From Nocardioides speluncae (GTDB lineage: Bacteria > Actinomycetota > Actinomycetes > Propionibacteriales > Nocardioidaceae): a DNA stretch of 64,000 nt. A model generated the notes under the pieces. That model was not told the DNA's origin and made no database searches. It saw only the letters and a program-made list of their open reading frames with translations. The translations under genes and the position numbers were made by a program. Where the stretch lies: the NCBI RefSeq assembly GCF_003121585.1, contig NZ_QEOO01000051.1, positions 124,001 to 188,000 of the forward strand, read 5' to 3'. Shown one piece after another: positions 24,961 to 34,125 of the stretch (the stretch's first letter is position 1; each line of letters opens with the position of its first letter).

Positions 24961-25042
24961 CACCCAATCGCAAGCCTGCGGGCAGGTCGCGTCCGCTGAG
25001 CTGCGCGGCCGGGACCGCGGTCGAAGAACACCGCTTCCGCCT
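24961..25042 (-). pseudogene. Remnant of a hyuB 3' end
   Basis: It aligns with 60492-60573, the last 27 codons of hydantoinase B, in the same orientation. The core CCGCGGTCGAAGAA is identical, and the encoded FFDRGPG peptide is preserved, while the terminal codons have drifted. The rest of hyuB is missing here. Together with the LamG remnant 290 bp to its left it looks like an old copy of the junction between the sugar locus and hyuB. Confidence 0.7.
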
Positions 25043-25251
25043 GTTCCGGTTGATGCTCGCCGCCGACCTGGTGCGCGCCTCGAGGGAGTGGCTTTACCGC
25101 GAATAAACTTGCGAACGGGTGCCGCCTGGAGGCGGTGGGTACGTCACGCTTGCGACTTAGGGCGGCGTTCCTCGGACCTGTGTCGACGTGACGCCCTACG
25201 CTCGTTGGCGCAGGCTCCGAAACCCGCGGACTCGAGGAAGGTAGCGCTGTA

Positions 25252-26661
25252 GTGGCTTCAGTGCGGAAGAAGGTCGAAGAGGTTATCCCGGCTGCTGGCC
25301 GGACGGTCCACTCCCTTCGTGACATCGGCTATGAGCTGCCACAGGCAATCGCCGACCTTGTTGACAACAGCATCGAGGCTGAGGCGACGGCGGTGCGCAT
25401 CGACCTCGTCTTTGACGGCGCGGACTCGTGGGTGCGGATTGCCGACAACGGCACTGGTATGGACACCGACACCATCACGGAGAGCCTCCGGATTGGCTCG
25501 ATCCGCGAGTACGGCGACGATGACTTGGGCAAGTTCGGTTTTGGCCTCAAGACGGCCTCTATCTCGCAGTGTCGCCGTGTGGTGGTGGCGAGTCGCATCG
25601 CGCCGCAGCGAGCGCGGGTCGAGGCTCGCGTCTTTGATCTAAACCACATCGAGCGCACCAACAGATGGGAGATTCTGGTCCTCGAACCGGACGATCGACC
25701 TATCGACCTGACGGAGCCGCTCCAGACCACGACCGGCACGGTGGTGCTCTGGCAGGTGCTCGACCGAGTGCTGACATACAAGGATCCCGAGGGAGGTTGG
25801 GCCAAGCGAAAGCTCCTTGAGCAGACCGAGAATGTGGCTCAGCACTTGGGTATGGTGTTCCATCGGTTCCTGAGTGGGAAGGTCCGGGGCCGACAGAAGG
25901 TCGACATCTTCGTCAACGACGCTGTAGTTGAGCCGTGGGACCCCTTTTGTCTCGATGAGCCCGCAACCGAGTCGCTTGAGTCGTCTTACTACCCGGTTAT
26001 CTCGGAGGGGTCGCAGGGCATCGTCGCACTTCATCCGTACGTCCTGCCAGGACAGTCGGAGTTTACCGACACTAATGCATGGAATCGTGCGTCCGGACCC
26101 AACCGGTGGAACAACCAGCAGGGTCTCTACATCTATCGGGCTGATCGTCTCATCCAATGGGGAGGCTGGAATCGGCTGCGCACTAATGACGAGCACACCA
26201 AGCTGGCGCGCGTTTCCCTCGACTTCTCGCCCGAACTAGACGCTGCCTTCGGCATCAACATTTCGAAGGCGATCGTTAAGCTGCCGGTAGACATCCGTGA
26301 GGAGATTCAGCCTGTGATCAGGCAGGTCTGCTCCGCTGCTCAGAGTCGGTATCGCAACGCTGACCGGTCCTCGCGCCCCAAGCCGGGTCCACGTCCGGCG
26401 CCGCGGCCGACGCCTGGGCCTTCGCCGATGCCCCAGCCGGTGCCAACTCCGTCCGGCTCCGCTGGATCGCCATACGGACTGCCGCCGACGTCCGGGTCGG
26501 ACCGGAGGCGAACAGGCCTTGACCTGGAGGCGTCACGCTCAGCGGCGCGCCTCGCATTGGAGAAGGCAGCTCAGGATGCCGGCGAGGGGGACGCTCTCGG
26601 TCGAATCATGTCCAGTCTGCAGCGAACTTACCCGGAGGTGGCCCGTGACCTCGGCTGGTGA
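25252..26661 (+). CDS. MORC/GHKL-type ATPase of a restriction-like defence system
   Basis: A 469-residue ATPase of the Hsp90/MutL/MORC superfamily (GHKL). Seen motifs are the N box DLVDNSIEA (35-43), G1 IADNGTGM (63-70) and the G2/lid region GKFGFGLKTAS (93-103). A central segment (WNNQQGLYIYRADRLIQWGG) is shared with the second ATPase at 34122-35444. The C-terminus has a Pro-rich linker and a short helical tail. Such ATPases are known beside Z1 helicases, PD-(D/E)XK proteins and DNA methylases, where they are thought to act as ATP-driven clamps on DNA. GTG 25252 was taken as the start. It overlaps the Z1 gene by 17 bases. Confidence 0.88.
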   Translation: MASVRKKVEEVIPAAGRTVHSLRDIGYELPQAIADLVDNSIEAEATAVRIDLVFDGADSWVRIADNGTGMDTDTITESLRIGSIREYGDDDLGKFGFGLKTASISQCRRVVVASRIAPQRARVEARVFDLNHIERTNRWEILVLEPDDRPIDLTEPLQTTTGTVVLWQVLDRVLTYKDPEGGWAKRKLLEQTENVAQHLGMVFHRFLSGKVRGRQKVDIFVNDAVVEPWDPFCLDEPATESLESSYYPVISEGSQGIVALHPYVLPGQSEFTDTNAWNRASGPNRWNNQQGLYIYRADRLIQWGGWNRLRTNDEHTKLARVSLDFSPELDAAFGINISKAIVKLPVDIREEIQPVIRQVCSAAQSRYRNADRSSRPKPGPRPAPRPTPGPSPMPQPVPTPSGSAGSPYGLPPTSGSDRRRTGLDLEASRSAARLALEKAAQDAGEGDALGRIMSSLQRTYPEVARDLGW

Positions 26662-29395
26662 GCGAATCGACAAGCACGTTCGGATGGTCAGATTGCTGAT
26701 GTCGGACGGCTTGACGCTAGACGACGCCCTTGGCGCCGCCGCACATCTGATCCCAGCCGAGGATCACGAGGCGGTTCGGCGTGCCTACACCCAGCAGACC
26801 TCGACGACAATCCAGGTGCTTGAGCCCGGCGTCCTGGCCGAAGGCGGGCCGCGCGCGTGGTTCGATGACCACAACCCGGCAGGTGGCTATTACTGGCGGC
26901 GACAGCGCGAGCTTCTCGCGCACGACCTCAGACGTCAAGAATTCGAGATCGACAGCCTTGACAAGGCCACCAACAGGATCCTTTCGCACCTCGAAGACCC
27001 GAAGTCTGACGATGGGTTTGCGATCCGCGGCCTAGTCATTGGCCACGTTCAGAGCGGAAAGACACAGAACTTCTCAGCGCTGATCGCCAAGGCGGCTGAT
27101 GCCGGCTACAAGATCGTGATCGTCCTGTCTGGACTGCACAACTCGCTGCGGCGTCAGACGCAGCTGCGGTTGGAACGCGATCTTGGTCGTGAGAATGTGA
27201 AGGGCGTCGGCGAGCCGGAAGCGGGCAAGCGCTGGCAGTGGATGACGGGTCCCGGCCTCTGGGAAGACTTCGCGAAGAGCGGCGTCAACGCCGCAGTGCT
27301 GCAGGGCAACGAACAGGTCATCCTGGTCGTTAAGAAGAACAAGTCACGACTTGAGTGGCTCAACGAATGGATGAAGGATCGCGTCCCGAAGGACGTCGCC
27401 GTCTTGGTCATCGACGACGAAGCAGACCAGGCATCGATCAACACCGGCGGTAACCGCTTCGGCGAGGTGCCCGCGGAGGTCGGCTTCGAAGACCAAGTCG
27501 ACCTGGTGGGGGACGGCCGCGACTTCGATGGCGGAGCGCCCGCGGCTGACGAGCTAAGCCCGAGCGCAATCAACAAGAACATTCGCATTCTCATAAACCG
27601 CTTCGACAAGTGTGCCTACGTGGCATACACGGCTACGCCGTTTGCAAACGTGCTCATCGATCCCGATGCATTCGATAGGGCCGCCGGCGGCGACCTCTAT
27701 CCTCGACATTTCATCATCAACCTGCCGGACCCGCCAGGGGACCTGTACGTCGGCTCGGTACGCCTGTTTGGTCGCGATGCCATCTCGGGTGAGGCCGGCA
27801 CCCTGGACGAAGATGGGCTGGACGTAGTCGAGTTCGTCTCCGACAAGGACCTTGCGCTCATCGTCCCACCACCGCGACAGCGCGCCGGGTTCGTGCCGAC
27901 GGTTCCGCCAAGTCTCAAGTTGGCTCTCGCCGACTACGTGCTTGCCTCGGCGGCGCTGGTACACCGGGCCGGGCGGGATGAGCCCTGCACGATGCTCATC
28001 CATACCGACATGCAGCGGGCAATGCAGAACCAGTTGGCACCCGACGTCGGAAAGGAACTCGCCTACATCCGCCAGCGCTGGCTGTACGAGGCCCGTGATT
28101 ACCGACCGCAGCTCGCAGAGCGCTGGACCGCGAGCTTCATGCGCGTCACGGCCGGGATGGACATCAGCCGAGTCGCGACGTTCGCCGAGATTGAGCCGCA
28201 CATTGACCGTCTGTTGCGGGACGGCATCGATATCCGAGTGCTCAACTCCGATCATGCGGACGAACTGGACTTTGACGCGGAGCCAACGCTCAAGGCTGTG
28301 CTGATCGGCGGCAACAAACTCAGCCGCGGCCTGACCATCGAAGGACTGCTTGTGTCCTTCTACGTGCGGTCAACGCTCTACTACGACACTCTCCTGCAGA
28401 TGGCCCGGTGGTTTGGTTACCGCGGGCGATACGTTGATCTGACGCGCCTTTACAGCACCAAAGCGCTGGTCTCGTATTTCCACGATTTGGCAACGGCTGA
28501 GGCTGACCTTCGGAGTCAGGTCTCCCGCTACGAGCGCGACCGACTGACGCCGACGGACTTCGTTGTCCGCGTTCGGAAGCACTCCGTCATGAAGGTGACC
28601 CAGCCGAGCAAGATGCGGGACGCCGAGGAGAACAACCTCAGCTATTCCGGCGAGCTGATTCAGACGCTACGGGTGCCGGAGGCGCTGCCGACCGGCAACC
28701 TCCGCGAGACTGATCGGCAGACGATCCTCGCGAACCTCGAGGCGACGCGGAGCTTGTTCGAACGACTTGGGGTACCAGAGGACCCTGCTGCGGCCAAGCC
28801 GACCTGGGTGAACGTCGAACCAGCGAACGTGATCGAGTTCCTTCGGACTTTCTCGATTGCGCAGGAGCGAAAGTTCGACGTCACGTCGCTGGTGGACTAC
28901 ATCCAGGCTCAGGCCAAGATGGGCGAACTGGTGCGCTGGCAGGTTCTCCTTGCCTGCGGATCCAGCGCCTCGCCCGACCCATCATTCAGTGAGAACCTCG
29001 GGGTGGCTGGTCGGGAGAGCGTGCCGCTGATCAGCCGTACGCGCATGAAGCAGGATCCGACCTCCATGGGCGTCGTCACCGACCCTGGTGATGAACTGAT
29101 TGGATTGACTGAAGCGGCCCTCGCTGCCGCTCAAGAGCGGTACCGGGAGTTCCCTGGTGTGGCTTTGTCTATACGGCAACGCGAGCAGCGGGATCCTACG
29201 GAAGGGCTTCTCATGATCTATCCGATCAGCCCTGCTGCCGAGCCGGACGCTCGGCGAGCGAGGAATCGCGTCCGACTGTTCGAGAAGCCTGAGGACGTGC
29301 CAACGATCGTGCAGTACGCCATTTCGTTCCCGTTCAGCAAGTCGGATGCCACGGTCGAGTACCTGTCTGCGCCAAGTCCGGGAGCCCCTCGATGA
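26645..29395 (+). CDS. Z1-domain superfamily II helicase-like protein
   Basis: A 916-residue DNA translocase/helicase-like ATPase. Walker A is GHVQSGKT (133-140), motif II is DDEAD (257-261) preceded by VLVI, motif III is TATPFANV (329-336), and the motif V/VI region is LSRGLTIEG (about 560) followed by QMARWFGYRG. These are the hallmarks of Z1 proteins, found with MORC-type ATPases in predicted restriction systems. GTG 26645 was chosen because GGAGG at 26634-26638 precedes it and it gives a coupled overlap with the ATPase gene. It overlaps the PD-(D/E)XK gene by four bases. Confidence 0.9.
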   Translation: MTSAGERIDKHVRMVRLLMSDGLTLDDALGAAAHLIPAEDHEAVRRAYTQQTSTTIQVLEPGVLAEGGPRAWFDDHNPAGGYYWRRQRELLAHDLRRQEFEIDSLDKATNRILSHLEDPKSDDGFAIRGLVIGHVQSGKTQNFSALIAKAADAGYKIVIVLSGLHNSLRRQTQLRLERDLGRENVKGVGEPEAGKRWQWMTGPGLWEDFAKSGVNAAVLQGNEQVILVVKKNKSRLEWLNEWMKDRVPKDVAVLVIDDEADQASINTGGNRFGEVPAEVGFEDQVDLVGDGRDFDGGAPAADELSPSAINKNIRILINRFDKCAYVAYTATPFANVLIDPDAFDRAAGGDLYPRHFIINLPDPPGDLYVGSVRLFGRDAISGEAGTLDEDGLDVVEFVSDKDLALIVPPPRQRAGFVPTVPPSLKLALADYVLASAALVHRAGRDEPCTMLIHTDMQRAMQNQLAPDVGKELAYIRQRWLYEARDYRPQLAERWTASFMRVTAGMDISRVATFAEIEPHIDRLLRDGIDIRVLNSDHADELDFDAEPTLKAVLIGGNKLSRGLTIEGLLVSFYVRSTLYYDTLLQMARWFGYRGRYVDLTRLYSTKALVSYFHDLATAEADLRSQVSRYERDRLTPTDFVVRVRKHSVMKVTQPSKMRDAEENNLSYSGELIQTLRVPEALPTGNLRETDRQTILANLEATRSLFERLGVPEDPAAAKPTWVNVEPANVIEFLRTFSIAQERKFDVTSLVDYIQAQAKMGELVRWQVLLACGSSASPDPSFSENLGVAGRESVPLISRTRMKQDPTSMGVVTDPGDELIGLTEAALAAAQERYREFPGVALSIRQREQRDPTEGLLMIYPISPAAEPDARRARNRVRLFEKPEDVPTIVQYAISFPFSKSDATVEYLSAPSPGAPR

Positions 29396-30375
29396 CTCCG
29401 GATGAGTTCGTTGAGATCTGGGAGTCGCTAGCAACGCCGACGACGAATCAGGAGTTGGAGGCGCGCGAGGTCGTTCCCGACTCCGGGGTTTGGATCGCAC
29501 GCGACAACGCCGAGCATCAGCATCTGCTGGTCCTCGTCGACGGTAGATCCGACCTGGGGCTCGACGAGACTCATGGGCTGAGCGCCGCGATCATCCGTCA
29601 CCGGATCGCGGGACGCACCGACGCGGCCTACGTTGACCTGCTGTGCCTAGACCCTGGCACAGTGCAGACGTTCGCAACTGTCGCAGCGGACATTGCAACT
29701 GTGGTTATCGACGAGCCGATCGAGCTCCGCACGGCCTCAGTGACCGCCGCCGTGCGAGAGTGGCGATGGTTCTGGGGTGTCGACCCAGATCGCATGTCGG
29801 TAGCCGGCGCCGTCGGGCTATTTGGAGAGCTTTGGTTTCTCAACCGGTGGGCGGGCCACTCCGCGGCGTCGGTGCAGGCCTGGGAAGGGTCAAACGGCTC
29901 GCGGCACGACTTTCAGTGGCCGACATCGTCCGTTGAGGTGAAGACGACCGCGCTCGGTGGTGCCATCACGCACACCATCGAGCACCTCGAGCAGCTCGAC
30001 GACCCCGTCACCGGGCATCTCTACCTCTACAGCCTGCGTATTGCTCGCGATTCGCTCGCGGCGAATAGCCTAAGCAGCCTGGCTACATCTGCCATCAACG
30101 CGTTTCGCGACGATCCGGTCACTCGGGCCGACCTGAAGGCAAAGCTCGCTCGTCGCGGGTATACGCCGGCTGGGCGCAACGAGAGCGAGGTGACCTACCG
30201 GGTCGTCGACGAGGGACTGTACCGAGTGACGGATGACTTTCCGAGGCTCACGCAAGCCACGTTCCCAGATGGACTCCCGCATGGCGTCGCCGGCCTCACG
30301 TATCAGCTCGACATGAATGCCTGTGGAGCTTGGCGCACGGGCTCCACTCCTGACCGCTGGAGCCCTGACGACTAG
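29392..30375 (+). CDS. PD-(D/E)XK motif protein (DUF4420)
   Basis: The 327-residue protein has a restriction-endonuclease-like core: Glu in GLFGELWFLNRW (E146), Asp in RHDFQW (D173) and VEVKT (E182-x-K184). These supply the metal site of a PD-(D/E)XK nuclease of the DUF4420 family. Coupled by ATGA to the Z1 gene, it is probably the DNA-cleaving subunit. Its TAG stop lies within the CTAG target duplication of the IS1380 element, so the insertion left the reading frame intact while separating it from the methyltransferase. Confidence 0.87.
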   Translation: MTPDEFVEIWESLATPTTNQELEAREVVPDSGVWIARDNAEHQHLLVLVDGRSDLGLDETHGLSAAIIRHRIAGRTDAAYVDLLCLDPGTVQTFATVAADIATVVIDEPIELRTASVTAAVREWRWFWGVDPDRMSVAGAVGLFGELWFLNRWAGHSAASVQAWEGSNGSRHDFQWPTSSVEVKTTALGGAITHTIEHLEQLDDPVTGHLYLYSLRIARDSLAANSLSSLATSAINAFRDDPVTRADLKAKLARRGYTPAGRNESEVTYRVVDEGLYRVTDDFPRLTQATFPDGLPHGVAGLTYQLDMNACGAWRTGSTPDRWSPDD

Positions 30376-32050
30376 CCCGGATATTTCATCGCAGGGGTGA
30401 TGTGGTTCGTCGCGGCGGTGAGGGCCGCGTGATGGCTTTGATTGTGTCGGGTGGCGCCGACATTGGCCCGGGTGTCGCCTCGGGTGGGCGCCGGTTCCAC
30501 GGTCCGGGGATGTTGCGGGTTGTCGGGACGGGTGGGCTGGTGGTCAGCCGGGTGCGGCGAGCGCGACCAGCCGGTGGAAGCCGTGGCGGGCGAGGGTTGC
30601 CCACGGTGCTTTGTCGGCCAGGTGCAAGGTCACGCGGCGTGCGGTGCGGGCGATGGTGGCGGGGATGGTGAACAGCCTGAGCCGGAGCCGTTTGGGTTCC
30701 CATCTGCGGGCGGCGTGGCCGTGCAGGGCGAGGGTCTGCATCCAGGCGGTGAGCTCGACCGCGAGCATCACGATGGCGCACCAGATCTGGTTCTGGTCGA
30801 ACCCCTGTAGAGGGAGGTTGGTCAGGCTGGTGTCTTTGGCGATCCGGATCCGGTCCTCGCACCGTGCGCGGCGCCGGTGGCGAAGTTCCAGGTCGGCCAG
30901 TTGCCCTTGGTGGTGTTGGTGGCGAACGCGGTGACTCGGTGGCCGTTGATGTCGGTGATCCGGAGCTGGGCGCCGGGGTGGGGTCGTTCCTTGCGGGCGA
31001 TGACCCGCATCCCGGCGGGCCATCCGGTCAGGTCCAACAGCCCGGTCAACTCGGCGACCCAGGCGCCGTCGCGGACCTCGCCGTCGGCGTCGTAGGCCGG
31101 GACCCACACCTGCTCGGGTATCTGTTTGAGCAGGTCAGGTGTGTGGTCGGGCAGGGTGAACCCGACCGAGTAGGACAGCCGCTGCCCGGCCATCCAGTCC
31201 AGCACCTCGTGGGTGCAGCCGGCGGCGTCGGTGCGGATCAGCACTCGCCGGCCCGGTCGGACCCCGGGCTTGTGGCCGGGCAGCTGGGCCAGCGCCTGCT
31301 TGATCACCGCAATGTGATCGACCGCGGTGTTCGACCCGGCGTTGCCGGCCCGCGCCAGGATGGCCAGTGGTTCCCCGGTGCCGTCGGGGCCGTGGTCGAC
31401 GAACGCACACAACGGGTGGAACCCGAACCCCTTCTTGTGGGTGGGCTTGGCGTTCTCCTTCTCGCTGTGCGAGGTCACCAGCGTGGCGTCCAGGTCCACG
31501 ATCAACGGGCTGGCGGCGCTGGCACCGTGATCCGCTGCGGCCTTACCGGCCAGCTCCCAGGCACGGGCCCGGGCGGCCGCGCGTGCGGTGTTGATCGCCC
31601 TCAACACCGTCGGCGCGTCGGCAGCCAGCGCCGCGATGGTGCGCGAGACAGTCGGATCCGAGGCCACCGGCCCGTACAAGCCGGGCTCGGCGCGCAGCAG
31701 CGCGACATCGGCCAGACAGCCCCCGCCCAGCGCGAGCGCGACCGCCAGATCCAACACAACCTTGGCCGGGTCATGGACCGCCAACGGCTTGCGCCACGGC
31801 GCCAAAGCGGCCGACAGCTCTGCTCCGAGCCCGGTCGCGGCCACGGTCTGGGTGAGCAGCACCCCGCCCGCCTGACCCACCGCCCCACACGCGGACGTGT
31901 CGACACGAGGACGTGGATAGAACCCGGTAGTGTTCCTCACCTGGAAGGTGCTCCTTGAGCTGTGACGACTTGGACCTAGACACTCCGCATCGTCACAGGT
32001 CAGGAGCACTTTTCAGTTCACCGGCACGCCCACCTCACGAAATCTCCGGG
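30376..32050 (-). mobile_element. IS1380-family insertion sequence (about 1675 bp)
   Basis: The ends read CCCGGATATTTCATC (30376-30390) and, inverted, CCCGGAGATTTCGTG (32050-32036), matching at 12 of 15 positions, and are flanked by the direct repeat CTAG (30372-30375 and 32051-32054). A 4-bp duplication and a length near 1.7 kb fit IS1380. A second inverted repeat (GTGCTCCT...CTGTGACGA) near 31947-32013 lies upstream of the transposase and may be its promoter or binding region. The single transposase gene is frameshifted. Confidence 0.9.
30544..31940 (-). pseudogene. IS1380 transposase, frameshifted
   Basis: A DDE transposase starting at GTG 31940 (RNTTGFYPRPRVD). It shows LIVDLDATLVTSHSEKENA (first Asp region), a Lys/Gly-rich KGFGFHPL segment and VLIRTDAAG (second Asp region). 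Around 30897-30912 the frame breaks: the upstream part reads NTTKGNWPTW, while the family continuation QLADLELRHRRRARCEDRIR is in the next frame and runs to 30544. A missing base is the simplest reading. Unless frameshifting rescues it, the element is not autonomous. An open frame extends 5' to 32009, but the GTG gives the family N-terminus. Confidence 0.82.
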
Positions 32051-32198
32051 CTAGTGTCGCAACCGAGAAGGACCGGACAGGTGGTCCGTATCGACCTTGG
32101 GGGCGACATCTGGACGGTACCCAGACGAGGCCTTGGCCGTGTCTCGTGTCAGTCGGGACACAGCCGCCAGATACGGGAAGTGATGGGTGGGTTACTTA

Positions 32199-32220
32199 GA
32201 CTCACGTCGAGGAGTGAGTC
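32199..32220 (+). promoter_or_regulatory. Hairpin/operator enclosing the ribosome site of the methyltransferase gene
   Basis: GACTCAC (32199-32205) and GTGAGTC (32214-32220) are perfect inverted repeats, the second abutting the ATG at 32221. The ribosome site GAGGAG (32209-32214) lies in the 8-base loop, extending one base into the 3' arm. As RNA this could hide the start; as DNA it is a palindrome placed for autoregulation. The sequence between the IS end and this site (32055-32198) shows a second weak GTGTC/GACAC repeat near 32146 and otherwise nothing I can name. Confidence 0.6.
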
Positions 32221-34125
32221 ATGACTGCAAGACGAAGGCCAGGCGTCCGGCTGGTGAGGGGTCCTTTCCTCCGCCTTGAGCCACACAAGGACCATTGTGA
32301 GACCGAAGTGGAACTTGCAGACCTCTGCTCAAGACTCCGTCAACGCGATCCGGAGGTGCTCCTCGCCGCGGACCTCTTCTGCGGTGCGGGCGGGTTGGGC
32401 CTCGGCTTGGAGCAGGCCAGCGTCCGCGTCGTCTTGGGCGCGGACCATGACTCCGAGGCCTTGGAGACCCACCGCCACCACATGGGTGGGATGGCGATTG
32501 ACTGGGACCTTGGTGATGCGGACGTCGTCGAGCGAGTTGCATCAATCCTTGTGGCGAACCGGATCGATGTGCTCGCTGGTGGCCCGCCCTGCCAGCCATT
32601 CTCCAAGGCCGGCCGATCTGGAATGCGGTTCCTTGTACGTGAAGGGCTTCGGGATCCGCACGACCGTCGACGGGACCTCTGGCGGTCGTACCTCGAGGTC
32701 GTACGGCTTGCCATGCCGCGTGCGGTGGTAATGGAGAATGTCCCAGACATGGCTCTTGACCGAGAGATGTTCATCCTCCGGAGCATGGTGTTCGAGCTGG
32801 AGTCACTCGGCTATTCGGTAGAGGAGCGGGTCGTCGATGCGTGGCGGTACGGTGTCCCTCAGTTCCGCCAGCGGCTGATCCTTGTCGCGATCAGGGACGG
32901 CGGCCAATTCGAATGGCCGTCTGAGACCCCCCGCAAGGTGACGGTTGCGAACGCGATCTCGGATCTGCCGTCGGTCGAGGGTGGCTGGCGGCCCGAAGGT
33001 GGCGCGCAGGGGTGGACCGAGTACGCAGGCCCCCGTTCAGCGTTCCAGCGCGCGATGCGCTCCGGGGTGCAGAACGACGACGAGGCAAAGGTCTTCGATC
33101 ACATCACGCGACCAGTTCGCGAGGATGACGAGCGGGCATTCGAACTTCTGGACTCGGAGAGTCGCTACTCGGACCTGCCGGAACACCTGAAGCGATACCG
33201 GGACGACATCTTCGATGACAAGTACAAGCGTCTCTCCGGGGACGACGTCTCACGGACTATCACCGCCCACATCGCCAAGGACGGCTACTGGTACATCCAC
33301 CCAGAGCAGAACCGCACGCTGACAGTGCGTGAGGCCGCGCGGATCCAGACTTTCCCGGACTGGTTTCGGTTCGCAGGGCCGCCTTCGGCGGCCTTCAAGC
33401 AGATCGGGAACGCAGTCCCGCCGCGACTTGGATTCGCGATTGGATCCGCTGTAGTCGCGGCTCTCTCCACTGAGCCGAGCGATCGCCCCTCCAGTGAGGA
33501 GGTGGGCGGAGCCCTTGCAACTTGGTTCCGCGAGCCTCACGCGAGCTCGTCGCCTTGGTACCACACCGCGTCCGCTTGGCACGTCATGGTGGGAGAGCTG
33601 CTCCTGGATCGCGTATCGCCCTTGGTCGCGGGCTCAGTGTGGCCGTTGTTGGAGAAGTACAGCACGCCGAAGGATCTTGTTGACCATCGTGCCGAGGTCG
33701 CGGAGATCCTCGGGTGGATCGACCGCGCAGACCGCCTCGACGCCGTCATCAACCTGGCGAAGGCCATGGGGGACGTGGCTGATCCGACTGAAGACGAGCT
33801 CGACGCGCTGGTGAGCAAGAAGATCGTCATGCAGAGCGTTGCCGACCGGGCACAGCTCGCAGGTATCGAGGGCGAGGAGCCGGTCGTCGTCACATCTGGT
33901 GCCCTTCGGGTTGCAGCGCGGTTGCAGAAGAACCAGCTCGGTCGCAAGAACCAGAACAGCGACGGCCGGATCGCCATCGCAAAACTGGTCGGCTACGGCC
34001 CAGACGCTCGCTCTGCCCAACTCGGCCTGCTCGAGGTGGGAGCGGACGTCTGTCTCCCGACCCGCCCAAACTGTGGCGCGTGTCCGTTGCAGTCGTGGTG
34101 CCGTTCGGCTGCTGATTTCAGCTAG
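32221..34125 (+). CDS. DNA (cytosine-5) methyltransferase fused to a glycosylase-like Fe-S domain
   Basis: A 634-residue protein in two parts. Residues 45-415 are a 5mC methyltransferase: motif I DLFCGAGG (51-58), motif IV GGPPCQPFS with nucleophile C124, motif VI ENVPDM (172-177), motif X QIGNAVPPR (394-402). Residues about 430-634 resemble the HhH-GPD/EndoIII-MutY fold: AWHVMVGELLLDRV, EVAEILGWIDRADRL and a C-x6-C-x2-C-x5-C [4Fe-4S] motif (C611, C618, C621, C627). The LPGVG hairpin and catalytic Asp are not visible (VVVTSGALRV replaces a V-x-D-x-NV-x-RV type motif), so this half may bind DNA without excising bases. It overlaps the convergent ATPase gene by four bases. Confidence 0.88.
   Translation: MTARRRPGVRLVRGPFLRLEPHKDHCETEVELADLCSRLRQRDPEVLLAADLFCGAGGLGLGLEQASVRVVLGADHDSEALETHRHHMGGMAIDWDLGDADVVERVASILVANRIDVLAGGPPCQPFSKAGRSGMRFLVREGLRDPHDRRRDLWRSYLEVVRLAMPRAVVMENVPDMALDREMFILRSMVFELESLGYSVEERVVDAWRYGVPQFRQRLILVAIRDGGQFEWPSETPRKVTVANAISDLPSVEGGWRPEGGAQGWTEYAGPRSAFQRAMRSGVQNDDEAKVFDHITRPVREDDERAFELLDSESRYSDLPEHLKRYRDDIFDDKYKRLSGDDVSRTITAHIAKDGYWYIHPEQNRTLTVREAARIQTFPDWFRFAGPPSAAFKQIGNAVPPRLGFAIGSAVVAALSTEPSDRPSSEEVGGALATWFREPHASSSPWYHTASAWHVMVGELLLDRVSPLVAGSVWPLLEKYSTPKDLVDHRAEVAEILGWIDRADRLDAVINLAKAMGDVADPTEDELDALVSKKIVMQSVADRAQLAGIEGEEPVVVTSGALRVAARLQKNQLGRKNQNSDGRIAIAKLVGYGPDARSAQLGLLEVGADVCLPTRPNCGACPLQSWCRSAADFS

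Larger units (their letters stand above)
24430..25251. other. Junkyard interval with gene remnants, no intact gene
   Basis: This 822-bp gap holds a decayed copy of the LamG 3' end (24438-24674), about 285 bp in which I recognise no gene (a short open frame ending at 24845 could be another remnant tail), a hyuB 3'-end copy (24961-25042) and about 200 bp before the MORC-type ATPase start in which I see nothing firm. The open frames across it are short or read antisense to the fragments. It marks a joint between two accessory blocks. Confidence 0.75.

Noticed and set aside
24822..25325. 167-codon minus-strand ORF crossing the remnant region into the MORC ATPase
   Set aside because: Its only recognisable peptide (FFDRGPG) comes from the hyuB remnant, and it overlaps the N-terminal coding part of the ATPase, so it is treated as fossil sequence.
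30544..31107. Separate gene for the C-terminal transposase frame
   Set aside because: It continues the same transposase after a frameshift. A programmed frameshift was considered, but no slippery heptamer or downstream structure was evident.
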